Source: VRUE01 sp036524775
Lineage (GTDB): Bacteria; Actinomycetota; Thermoleophilia; Solirubrobacterales; 70-9
DNA: 14,994 nt
Reading direction: 5' to 3'
Assembly (NCBI GenBank): GCA_036524775.1
Contig: DATDBO010000030.1
Coordinates: forward strand, 1-14,994
Shown: positions 1 to 9,792 of the stretch, one piece after another
Position numbering within the stretch: position 1 is the stretch's first letter
Layout: every line of letters starts with the position of its first letter
The notes under the pieces: generated by a model
The model's input: the letters and a program-made list of their open reading frames with translations, nothing else
Databases searched by the model: none
Told to the model about the DNA's origin: nothing
Translations under genes and position numbers: made by a program

Positions 1-3000
1 GCGGGCGGGGCCGCAACCGCGCTCGCCCGCTTGAAGCGGTCGGGGCGCAGCGGGCGGGTGCCGCAGGGGCGTTGCACGCTGCCGCCGAGCACGGTCACCT
101 GTTCGGAGTAGGAGAAGCCGCCGGCGCTGACGGTGACGGTCGTCGTGCCGGCGTTGAACGGGCAGAGCAGCCCCGAGCTGTTGTCGGTGACGACCTTGTC
201 GCCGGCGTCGAGGAAGGGCTTGCGCAGGTTGGTCGAAGCCGGGTCCTGCTTGACGAAGTCGGCGATGTCGGGATCGGAGGAGACGAAGCTGTACTCGGGG
301 GCGATGCGCGCGGCGCAGCCGGCGACGAGGCACTGCTCGGGCGGGAAGAGGGTGTAAGGGTCGCCGCCCGAGGGTTCGGGGCTGCCGCTGCCAGCCGATG
401 CCTGTCCCCAGCGGTCGCCGCCGCGCGGGCGGCGACCGAGGCCGCGGAAGAGCGCCGGGCGCGACCGGCGCAGCAGGGTGCCGTCGGTCGCCTCCAGCGA
501 GAGGTCTTCGATCAGCGGGATCAGTCGCACGCCCACCGGGGCGACGTTGCTCCCCGGCGCCGGGTCGCCGATCTCGAGCAGCAGGATGCCGCTGTCGCCG
601 AAGAGCGAGTCCGCCTTCTCGAGCCCGACGACGCCGGTGAGTTGCGAGCGGTAGCCGAGAGTGCCGGTACCGAAGCTGGGGATCGTCCGCGAGGCCCCCA
701 CCGGAATCCGCATCGAGCGGTTCTCTTCAGGGCGGTCGAAGAGGTAGGCGGATGCGCCGCCGTCGACCAGGACCCGCGCGACCTGGTCGCCGTCCGCGGC
801 GACGTTGAGCTTCGGCGTGAAGCTGGTGTTGAGGCTGCGGTTGCCCATGACGACGACCGGGATGCCCTCGGCGCGGGCGTCGACGAGCACCGCTTCAAGC
901 CACGGCAACTGCTGCTCCACCGGGTTCTGATGCGGATCGCTCGCCGCCAGCGAGCCGAGCGAGTTGTCGATCACGACGACGCGCACCGGACCCCCGAGTC
1001 CGCTGCTGTCGAAGGCGTAGTGGGTGCGCGCGCCGGCCCCCGCCGGCGCGGCGGGAATTCCCGCCGTGGAGATCCCCGCCGGGGGAGCACCCGAACCGAG
1101 CGGTGCCGGGAAGCCGGTGAAGGCCGACTCGAAGACGCCGGCGCCGATGCCGTTCGATGCGTCCGAGGAACCCAACGCCGGAAAGACCGGCAGGCCGGGA
1201 GCCGCGCCGAGCAGTTCGGCGAAGCGGGGCCCGTCGGCGGGCTGTAGGCCGGTCCCCACCCGGTTGCCGGTGTAGAGCAGGGCACGCGGGCCGTTGCCCC
1301 CTCTCATCGCGGCCACCGATCGCACCGCTGCGACCAGGCTGCGGTCGGGACCAAGCGCCTGCGGTCGCAGTTCGGCGCAGGTCGAGTCGCACTCGGCATT
1401 GCCGGCGACGGCGAGGCGGATCGGCCCGGCCGACATCGGCACGGGTTGCGCCGCCGCCGCAGCCGGGGACGCCGCGCCGGCGCCGTAACGGAAGACCGCC
1501 GCAGTGCGCACCCGTTCGCGCAACGCCCTCCCGGCCCCGTTGCGGGCTGAGGAGCCTCGCCCGGCCGAGTCGGAGTCGCCGCTCCAGCCGCCGACCGCCC
1601 AGCCGTTCCCGGAGGAGTCGAGGAGCAGCGAGAGCACCGGGTCGCTCTTCAGCGGGCTGTCGTCCCCCGCGGGGGCGAAGGCGGTCCGTTGCTCGTCCTG
1701 CCAGCCGCTCGCCGTCTCGCGCAGCAGGTAGCCGTCGCCGGGAAGGGCGAAAGGCGGGACGATCGGCGGGGGAACGTTGGGGTCGGGTTCGGGAAGGTCG
1801 TCGGCCGGCGGGTAGGAGAGGCGCGGCACCACCGAGACGACCGCCCGTACCGAGCCGTCGTCGCGGACCGCGGCCGCAGCGACCGCGGTCGCGCCGAGCA
1901 GCGGCTGGTTGGAGAAGCGCCAGGGGGAGCCGGGACCGTCCCGCTCGATCACGATGCCGCGACCGGCGGCGACCGCGCCCCCGTCGGGGAGCCCGGCGAC
2001 GGCGAAGAGCTGGGGGTTGCCGATGCGCACGCGGTCGAGCAAGGCGTGCGCGGAGGAATCGACCCGCCAACCGCCGCCGTCGTTGACCAGCAGGTCGCCG
2101 CCGGCGGCGACGATCGCCTGGCTGCCGGCGAAGGCGATCGAGGTCAGGTTGGCGCCCCCGAACCCCGGCGGCAACGGCGTCGGGTCCCAGCTCTTGCCGA
2201 AGCTGAGCAGGACGCCGTTCCTGCCGACCGCGTAGCCCCGATCGGGGTTGCCCGGCTCGAAGGCGACATCCATCAGGTTGCCTTCGAAGCCGATCGGGAT
2301 GCCGGGGTCCTGCACCCAGAGCTCGTCGGCCGCGTTCCACTGCCACATCGCGCCGACGTCGCCGACCGCGTAGGCGGTTCGTGGCTCCGGCCAGGCGACA
2401 CCGCGCAGGGTTGCCTTGTTGACGCTGCCGCTCGAGGAAAGCAGGAACTCGCGCCTCCAGCCGCGACCGGGGAGGTAGCGAACCACCGCACCGCCGATGC
2501 CGACAGCGAGGGCGCCGGAATCGAGCGAGCCCGGCGGCGCGCCCGGCGCCCCGGTCACATCGGCAAGCGGCGCCCTGACCGACAGAGGCCAGGGCTGAAG
2601 CCGTGCCGGCGCAGTCTTCGGCGAGATCTCCACCGGGCCCTCGAGCCAGCCGCTGTCGATGCCGGCGAAGGCGCCGCTGCGGCGGAAGTTGCCACCGCCC
2701 CCCGGCATCCGCTCGAAGGCGGTGCCGTCGAAACGCAGGTAGGTGCCGCGGTTGCTGCCCTCGGAACCCCCTGGATCGAGCGGGTTGGTGACGATCCGAG
2801 TGCCGAACTCGCCGCCAGGCCAGGCGAAGCTGCGGTAGCCGCCCTGGCGAGAGAGCTTGACGCCCAACGGCCCGTCGCAGAACTCTCTTTCGGCGTCGCA
2901 CCAGCTGCCCGTCGCGGCGGCGTCGCCGATGTCGTAGAAGAGGGTCACGTCGCGGCTCACGCCGTCGATCGTCGCCGTCAGATCGATCCAGACCCCGTCG

Positions 3001-3986
3001 GAGGTGACGGTCAACGGCTGCGAGGCCCCCGGAACGGGCGCGACGCCGGCGATTCCCTGGGCGGGCGTGTCGGATGCGGCGAAGGGCGACCCCGCCAGAG
3101 GGCGCTCGACCCAGAGCGGGCCTTCCGCCGTCGACGTGCGTTGCAGCAGCACGACCGAGCGTTCCAGGCCCCCGACGGGCTCGGCCAGCGCCCAGGCGTT
3201 GCCGAGCCCGGTTGCGTCGATCGCCAGGATCTCGAAGTGGGTCTCGGAACCGGCCGGGATCTCGATCGGCTCGCGCTTCCATTCGCCGCCGTCGAAGTGG
3301 ACGATTCCGTCCACCGCCTCGGGACCCTTGGGCCCGAAGAGAAGCCCGGTGTGCCCGCCTTCGTCGAACGCCGCATCGGCGATGGCACCGGCGCCCTGGT
3401 CCTCGGCGAGGGCCTCGGCGGGCGCGCCTCCTTCAGCCGGTCGCAGAACGCCGGCCGGAGGGATGCCGACCGGCGGAGCCGCGAGGGCGCGCCAGTTTTT
3501 GCCGGGGTCGTGGAGGAGCACGACGAGCTGTTGGCCGCTGGGGCGGTCCAGGTCGCGACCGACCAGGACGCCGCCGCCGTCGTGCGTGGTCCGTCCCGAG
3601 AGCGGGTTCGGCAGCGGCCCCCGGTATGGCTGCCCGACCTCGTCGACCGGCAGGTCGAATACCTGCCAGCCGTTTGCGTCGGTGTGGCGGACGAAGGCCA
3701 GCTGCGGGTCGGCCGGCCCACCGCCGGGCGGGGGTGCGGTGTCGAGGCGGCGCGAACCGACCCTGACTTCGCCGACGGCGAGCGGAAGCTCGCGATAGGC
3801 CCATGCCTCGCCGGGATCGCCGCCCGGGGAGGCGCCGAGGAGAACGGTCTCCGGATCGGCGACGCCGAGCAGCGGCAATGGGGCGGAGCTCGAGCTGACC
3901 GCGCCGCCCGCGCCGGGCGAGGCGAGGATGAGAACGGCGGTGAGCAGCAATGCGAAGCCGCAGAGGTGACGCACGCGATCGGTCAC
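1..3986 (-). CDS. Giant secreted protein: propeller-like repeats, degenerate calcineurin-like phosphoesterase region, Ig-like domain (3' end beyond window)
   Basis: The frame is open from a GTG at 3986 to the left edge (over 1,320 codons) and has no stop in the window. I checked the register for stop codons throughout. The GTG overlaps the upstream stop as GTGA; an in-frame GTG at 3974 is an alternative start. Residues 1-30 look like a Sec signal peptide (hydrophobic LCGFALLLTAVLILA, then small residues). Residues about 50-810 hold repeated motifs such as AYAVGDVGAMWQW, RGYAVGRNGVLLSFG and NGWAVGGW, as in YCF48/BNR-type propellers. Residues about 848-1100 follow the order of a calcineurin-like phosphoesterase (IRLAVAGN, LLYTGNRVG, PVFPALGSSDAS, PWLEAVLVDA, VVVMGNRSL), but the metal ligands are replaced. 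Residues about 1225-1296 resemble a BIG2-type Ig-like domain (SSDPDIADF, later GTTTVTVSAGG and EQVTVLGG). It is the last visible gene of the ftsH operon. The coding call is firm; the function is unknown. Confidence 0.88.
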   Translation of the reverse strand, partial: MTDRVRHLCGFALLLTAVLILASPGAGGAVSSSSAPLPLLGVADPETVLLGASPGGDPGEAWAYRELPLAVGEVRVGSRRLDTAPPPGGGPADPQLAFVRHTDANGWQVFDLPVDEVGQPYRGPLPNPLSGRTTHDGGGVLVGRDLDRPSGQQLVVLLHDPGKNWRALAAPPVGIPPAGVLRPAEGGAPAEALAEDQGAGAIADAAFDEGGHTGLLFGPKGPEAVDGIVHFDGGEWKREPIEIPAGSETHFEILAIDATGLGNAWALAEPVGGLERSVVLLQRTSTAEGPLWVERPLAGSPFAASDTPAQGIAGVAPVPGASQPLTVTSDGVWIDLTATIDGVSRDVTLFYDIGDAAATGSWCDAEREFCDGPLGVKLSRQGGYRSFAWPGGEFGTRIVTNPLDPGGSEGSNRGTYLRFDGTAFERMPGGGGNFRRSGAFAGIDSGWLEGPVEISPKTAPARLQPWPLSVRAPLADVTGAPGAPPGSLDSGALAVGIGGAVVRYLPGRGWRREFLLSSSGSVNKATLRGVAWPEPRTAYAVGDVGAMWQWNAADELWVQDPGIPIGFEGNLMDVAFEPGNPDRGYAVGRNGVLLSFGKSWDPTPLPPGFGGANLTSIAFAGSQAIVAAGGDLLVNDGGGWRVDSSAHALLDRVRIGNPQLFAVAGLPDGGAVAAGRGIVIERDGPGSPWRFSNQPLLGATAVAAAAVRDDGSVRAVVSVVPRLSYPPADDLPEPDPNVPPPIVPPFALPGDGYLLRETASGWQDEQRTAFAPAGDDSPLKSDPVLSLLLDSSGNGWAVGGWSGDSDSAGRGSSARNGAGRALRERVRTAAVFRYGAGAASPAAAAAQPVPMSAGPIRLAVAGNAECDSTCAELRPQALGPDRSLVAAVRSVAAMRGGNGPRALLYTGNRVGTGLQPADGPRFAELLGAAPGLPVFPALGSSDASNGIGAGVFESAFTGFPAPLGSGAPPAGISTAGIPAAPAGAGARTHYAFDSSGLGGPVRVVVIDNSLGSLAASDPHQNPVEQQLPWLEAVLVDARAEGIPVVVMGNRSLNTSFTPKLNVAADGDQVARVLVDGGASAYLFDRPEENRSMRIPVGASRTIPSFGTGTLGYRSQLTGVVGLEKADSLFGDSGILLLEIGDPAPGSNVAPVGVRLIPLIEDLSLEATDGTLLRRSRPALFRGLGRRPRGGDRWGQASAGSGSPEPSGGDPYTLFPPEQCLVAGCAARIAPEYSFVSSDPDIADFVKQDPASTNLRKPFLDAGDKVVTDNSSGLLCPFNAGTTTVTVSAGGFSYSEQVTVLGGSVQRPCGTRPLRPDRFKRASAVAAPP

Positions 3987-5600
3987 TTCCGCTTGAGCTC
4001 CTTCGTCTTGAACGCCAGCCGGGTCGGATAGCGGTCGCGGCTCAGCCGCAGGCTGAGGCTGTGCCTGCCGGGACCGAGGACCTTTGGCGGGGTGCGGGCG
4101 ACGGTGCGACCGCCGCGCTTGGCGAGCAGGGTGACCCGGGCGCGGCGGGTCAGGGTGAAGCTGACCGTCAGGCGCAGGCCGCGCAGGTCGGACTCGACCC
4201 GTCGCAGCAGCGGCGGCAGCCGCTTCACCCTCCCGCCCTTCGGCGCTTCTTCGACCAGCGGCAGGGGGGGCGGTGCGAAGAGCTGCGAGTCGTCGACCGG
4301 GAGGCGATCGGGGACGAACTGTTCTGCCGACTCGTTGGGGCGGAACTCGATCGTCCCCTGGAAGGCGGGATCGGTATCGCGTGGGAGCGGCGTTCCGTCG
4401 CTGTAGCGGAAGAGCCAGCCGGCCCAGGTGACCATCCAGCATTCGGTCGGGGACGGGCACTCGACCCGTGCCGCGCTGCCCCGTCCGGAGCCCGCGGCGG
4501 GCAGGCGGGTCGTGGTCGTCGTCCCGTCAGCGTCGATCCGCGCAACCGTCGCTTTGCTGTTGGTGCTGCGGCGGTCGGAGAAGGGGACGACGGTCGCCAG
4601 GGCATCGTCGGCGCCGGGGATCGCCGCGACGTCGCCGAAGCGGTCCGCGGCGCCGAATTCAGCGCCGGTCAGGTCCAGCTCTTCGAAGGCGCCGCCCACC
4701 AGGCGCGCCGCGAGCGGCGGCCGCGGCACGGTGCCGCCGACCGGCGCGGAGGGACCGGAGGCCGCCCCACCGCCGACCGCCCAGAGATCCGCGCCGTCGC
4801 TGTCGAGGGCCAACAGCTCGGTGCCGTCGTCGGGCCCCGCTTCGAGCGGGGCGGGCTCGAAGGGATCGTTCGCGAACGTCGTGCCGACGATCCGGTGGAT
4901 CAGCCGCGGGACGGGCTCGAGTTCGGCGAGGTCGACGGGTTCGGTGCGGTTCTCCGGCGAGCGGCCGACCAGGGTGCTCTCGAAGAGCGCCCCCTGGTGG
5001 AATTGCATGTCGGAGACGCCACGCCCCTGCGGTCCGTAGACGCTGAACAGGTCGCTCCCGTTCCAGTGGAGGTGGAAGGCGCCGATCCGTTCGCCGAGGG
5101 TGTCCTGCGAGCCGACGCCGCCGAACCAGCAGTCGCTCGGCCCGTTGCAGGTCGCCGACATCATCTGGCGGAAGGGATCGGCAGCCTCGGGCCTGGTGCT
5201 CCACGAGCCGACGACCTGCCCGTCCTTGAAGCGGCAGAGGGCGAGGCCCGAGCCGCGTCGCGGCAGGCTCGGCTCGCTCACCACCCAGAACTCGGTCGGC
5301 CCCGCCCAGGCTATCCGCGCCGTGTCGCCGGGACCGCCGCAGACGGTTGCGAGGGGGTGCCAGCTCTGCCCGTCCCAGCTGTAGAGGCCGCGCGGAATCG
5401 TGTCGTTGCCCTCGACCGTGAGCAGGCCGCGGTTGGGCGCCCAGAACTCGAGATCCCCCGGCGCTCCCAGGGGAACCTTGAACGGCACGCCGGCGGGCGG
5501 CGGCGGCTGCTCGAGACGCCAGATCGGTTCGGCCGCGACGGCTCGCCCCGGAAGCAGGACGGCAACGATTACGAGTGCCGCGAGTGCCGCTGTCGCCTGC

Positions 5601-5608
<8 letters not shown>
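3983..5608 (-). CDS. Secreted repeat protein with paired-Cys motifs and C-terminal beta domain
   Basis: This is a 541-residue exported protein that I cannot assign to a named family. The GTG start lies inside the end of ftsH (GTGAGTAG, 8-bp overlap), which suggests translational coupling. Residues 1-26 form a signal peptide (ALAALVIVAVLLPGRAVAA before EPIW). The body has propeller-like repeats: LYSWDGQSWHPL (75-86), IAWAGPTEFWVV (99-110) and LLALDSDGADLWAVGG (265-280). Two copies of C-x5-C-W occur, CNGPSDCW (154-161) and CPSPTECW (384-391), a style common in secreted actinobacterial proteins with disulfides. A Pro-rich stretch (445-465) leads to a compact beta domain (about 476-535, LRLTVSFTLTRRARVTLLAKRGG to TRLAFKTKEL) typical of the C-terminus of exported proteins in high-GC actinobacteria. 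No catalytic motif is visible. The following gene overlaps by 4 bp. A surface or structural role is inferred only. Confidence 0.9.
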
Positions 5609-7640
<2,032 letters not shown>

Positions 7641-7641
7641 C

Positions 7642-7652
7642 TGCCCTCTCTA
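7642..7652 (-). promoter_or_regulatory. Ribosome binding site of ftsH
   Basis: On the minus strand a purine-rich AGAGAGGG lies three bases before the ATG at 7640. It supports that start over any other. The same bases include TAGAGA, which sits 17 bp after TTGGGG, so a promoter giving a very short leader is conceivable but weak. Confidence 0.5.
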
Positions 7653-7662
7653 TTCGTCTGTC

Positions 7663-7678
7663 GTGTTGTCCCCAACAC
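7663..7678. promoter_or_regulatory. Perfect 16-bp inverted repeat upstream of ftsH
   Basis: GTGTTG and CAACAC are separated by TCCC, giving a perfect 6-bp stem with a 4-base centre. It lies 22 bases before the ftsH start codon and just after the terminator hairpin. The position suits an operator for a dimeric regulator or a short leader hairpin. It does not match CIRCE or another operator I can name. The regulatory role is inferred from position and symmetry alone. Confidence 0.35.
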
Positions 7679-7681
7679 CGC

Positions 7682-7718
7682 CACGGCGCCCGGGCTCACG
7701 AGGAGACCGGGCGCCGTG
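7682..7718 (-). terminator. 12-bp GC-rich hairpin, likely terminator of the PstS-like gene
   Basis: The arms CACGGCGCCCGG (7682-7693) and CCGGGCGCCGTG (7707-7718) are perfectly complementary around a 13-base loop. The hairpin starts 28 bases after the stop of the PstS-like gene and lies before ftsH, both on the minus strand. No U-run follows, which fits the U-poor hairpin terminators often proposed for actinobacteria. It separates the secreted-protein genes from the ftsH operon. Confidence 0.75.
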
Positions 7719-7746
7719 TGTGGGTGTGGAGTGCTGTTACTGCGTG

Positions 7747-9639
7747 CTATTTCCCTTTTTTGAGCTTCAGCGTGACCGTGCTGTTGGTGGTTTTCGCGGT
7801 ACCGCCGGTCGGGGTGAACGTCACCTGCAGCTTGACCTGGAGCTTGCCCTTTTCGCGCAGCCGCTTCTTGGCGGCGCCGCTGGGCTTCAGGGTCAGGTTG
7901 TAGGTGCCGGCTTTGCCGGCCGTGAGGACGACCTTGCCGACCATGATCTTCTTCATGTAGACCCGGCTGGCTTTGCCCGACGGTACGTTCGCCGTGCCGA
8001 TCAGCTCGACTTTGCCCGGCCCCGGGACCTTGACCGACACGGTCGCCTGCCCGGTTTGGGACGAGATCGATTTTTTCGGCAGCGAGAACAGGTTGCTGGG
8101 CGGGGGCGACAAAACGACGGCTCCGCCGCCGCCGCTGCTGCCACCGCCGGTGCCACCACCGCCGCCGCCGCCGGCAGCGCCTTCCCAGTTGACCGAGGCT
8201 ACGCCCGCGCGGGCGATGGTCAGGATGCCTTCGGGCAGCGGCGCGTAGTCGTTCGGGAACAGAGCCGCCTGGGCCTGGTCGGTGACGATGTTTTCCCAGT
8301 AGTCCTTGACGGTGCGCGCCTTGGCCTCCTCGGCCGGGCTACCACCCCAGACATCGGAGTTGTCGTCGAAGACCAGGCCGTAGGTCATCGTGCAGATGCC
8401 GTAGCCGGTTTCCGATTTGACGCCACTCGCTTTTTCCCAGTTGCCGAAGGTGCTCACAGGCACGTTTTCGAATTCGGTGTCCTGGCAGTTGGCGCCCTTC
8501 GGGCCGTCCGAGCGGAAGCCGATCGGGCTGGAGGTCGGCTCTTCGAAATCGTTCGCGCCGTTCTGGATCTGGGTCCAGTAGGTGTCGTTGTCGTTTTTCT
8601 CCGGTTCGATCGCCAAGCTGCCCGTGCTGTTGCTGCGGGCGGTCGAGATGTCGGAATAGCCGACGGAGCCGTCGACTTCGACCAGTTTTTTGACCAACTC
8701 GCCGTTGCCGTTCGCGCAACCGCTGGTCAGGTGGTCGAGGGCGTCTTCCTGTTTGCCCGGAGCGACTTTGCCGGGGCACTGGACGCTTTCGCCGAGTTCT
8801 GCGCCCGGCCAGATCTTCGTTTTGTTGGTGGTGTCGCTCGTCGCGTAGGTGGTCAGCCAACCCTCGCCCGGATCGATCGTGTTGAGGTAGTCCTTGAACG
8901 CGAACGAGGTACCGGAATCGTCGAAGCGGACGACGCGGATGATCGGCATTTTGCAGGCTGCCGTGTCGTCGAGCTCGCCGAAGACGTCCCGCCAGGTGAC
9001 CAGCGGATCCCCTGACGTGCCCTGCGACCAAATCGCCTCGAACTCCGCCTTGGTGAAGAGCACTCGCACCACGTCGTCGGGGGTGCCGTCCAGGTCGAGG
9101 TTTTCTTCGGCCGTCCGCGAGGCGACGTCCAGTTTGGTCACGTCGCATCCGTTGGGGAAGTTGACCAGTGGGGCTACCGCGCCGACAGCAGCCGGGATGA
9201 CGTGGATTTTGCCGTCGTTGCTGGGATCGGAATCGGCGGTGAATACCCCGCCGGTGATCGTGCCGCCCGCGTTCATCTCGCCGATTTCCGCCGTGGTCGG
9301 CGGCTCGTCAGACATTCCGAACCTCGGACCGCCCACTTCGCGAACCTTCACCGAGGCACGGCCGGCGCCGCTTCCCAGCGCTTCGTAGGTGACCCCTGCG
9401 AGTTTAGGCGTGCCTTTGCAGTAGATCGGTTTGAAGTTGTTGATGAACACGTTGTGCGCATCGCGAGCGAACGAGGCCCCGCGGCCGACGATGTCGGCAC
9501 CGGCGCATTTGCCCGTCGTGAAAGCAGCATTGGCCTGGGGTGCCAGGCCAAAGACCGCGAGCGCCGCAAGCGACAGGGAGATCGCCCCTGCCAAGACAGC
9601 GCTGAAACCCCTCCGGGGGGCTCGGATGGTGCGGCTCAT
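7747..9639 (-). CDS. Secreted PstS-like phosphate-binding-fold protein with C-terminal beta domain
   Basis: This 630-residue protein starts at the ATG at 9639, which has AAAGGA nine bases upstream. An in-frame ATG at 9657 lacks a good site. Residues 1-38 are a signal peptide ending in ANA, with no lipobox Cys, so it is probably released or wall-associated instead of lipid-anchored. PstS-type (PBP-like) motifs run in order: VGRGASF (51-57), YEALGSGAG (85-93), GMSDEPPT (108-115), VIPAAVGAVAPLVN (147-160), FTKAEFEAIW (195-204), RFDDSGTSFAFKDYL (238-252) and GSVGYSDI (324-331). A Gly-rich linker (489-507) leads to a Lys-rich beta domain (about 525-628) that resembles the end of the protein encoded at 9793-11850. 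No pstC, pstA or pstB gene is nearby, so a transporter role is not supported here. Oxyanion binding is likely from DSGT; the true ligand is unknown. In the last 75 codons 6 of 16 lysines are AAA, high for such a GC-rich genome. Confidence 0.92.
   Translation of the reverse strand: MSRTIRAPRRGFSAVLAGAISLSLAALAVFGLAPQANAAFTTGKCAGADIVGRGASFARDAHNVFINNFKPIYCKGTPKLAGVTYEALGSGAGRASVKVREVGGPRFGMSDEPPTTAEIGEMNAGGTITGGVFTADSDPSNDGKIHVIPAAVGAVAPLVNFPNGCDVTKLDVASRTAEENLDLDGTPDDVVRVLFTKAEFEAIWSQGTSGDPLVTWRDVFGELDDTAACKMPIIRVVRFDDSGTSFAFKDYLNTIDPGEGWLTTYATSDTTNKTKIWPGAELGESVQCPGKVAPGKQEDALDHLTSGCANGNGELVKKLVEVDGSVGYSDISTARSNSTGSLAIEPEKNDNDTYWTQIQNGANDFEEPTSSPIGFRSDGPKGANCQDTEFENVPVSTFGNWEKASGVKSETGYGICTMTYGLVFDDNSDVWGGSPAEEAKARTVKDYWENIVTDQAQAALFPNDYAPLPEGILTIARAGVASVNWEGAAGGGGGGGTGGGSSGGGGAVVLSPPPSNLFSLPKKSISSQTGQATVSVKVPGPGKVELIGTANVPSGKASRVYMKKIMVGKVVLTAGKAGTYNLTLKPSGAAKKRLREKGKLQVKLQVTFTPTGGTAKTTNSTVTLKLKKGK
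8119..8175 (-). repeat. Gly-codon low-complexity linker in the PstS-like gene
   Basis: The plus strand shows runs of gcc/acc triplets, which read as GGN glycine codons on the coding strand. They encode residues 489-507, almost all Gly with a few Ser and Thr. It is a flexible linker between the binding domain and the C-terminal domain, and such a tract may vary in length between strains. Confidence 0.7.
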
Positions 9640-9644
9640 GAGCG

Positions 9645-9650
9645 TGATTC
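9645..9650 (-). promoter_or_regulatory. Ribosome binding site selecting the 9639 start
   Basis: On the minus strand AAAGGA lies shortly before the ATG at 9639, with about nine bases between. It decides for this start over the in-frame ATG at 9657, which has no purine-rich site in front. Confidence 0.55.
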
Positions 9651-9703
9651 CTTTCATTGACTGAACCGTTGCGGCCGCCAGGGTTGTCGGCCGCATATCG
9701 CTC

Positions 9704-9709
9704 TGTCAA
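9704..9709 (-). promoter_or_regulatory. TTGACA -35-like box upstream of the PstS-like gene
   Basis: A perfect TTGACA on the minus strand lies 64 bases before the start codon, in the 153-bp gap. No convincing -10 follows at 16-18 bp; CAACCC stands there. It could be part of a promoter for another sigma factor or chance. The gap must carry a promoter if the gene is transcribed apart from its upstream neighbour. Confidence 0.25.
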
Positions 9710-9739
9710 GCCACTTCACAGGACTTCTACTCCGGCGTT

Positions 9740-9760
9740 ACACGCTGTTATCAGCTGTGT
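9740..9760 (-). terminator. Weak bulged hairpin after the PD40 protein gene
   Basis: ACACGCTG and CAGCTGTGT can pair as two 4-bp stems with one bulged base and a TTAT loop. It lies 33 bases after the stop at 9793 on the minus strand. It is much weaker than the two 12-bp hairpins in the window, so it may be a weak terminator, a regulatory site or chance. Confidence 0.3.
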
Positions 9761-9792
9761 CACCAAATCGTTTCCAGCTCGTGACAAACGGT

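Noticed and set aside
72..1247. 391-codon open frame on the plus strand
   Set aside because: It is antisense to the phosphoesterase-like and Ig-like part of the giant protein and reads as Arg/Ala/Gly-rich nonsense.
895..3282. 795-codon minus-strand open frame
   Set aside because: It is another frame within the giant gene; the translation is Arg-rich without motifs. The frame starting at 3986 has the signal peptide and domains.
1689..4031. 780-codon open frame on the plus strand
   Set aside because: It lies antisense to the giant secreted gene in a high-GC region where stop codons are rare. The translation has no domain, signal peptide or family resemblance, while the minus strand frame has all of these.
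8119..8175. Triplet-repeat tract considered as a repeat array
   Set aside because: It is in frame and encodes a Gly linker; there are no spacers or repeats of CRISPR type.
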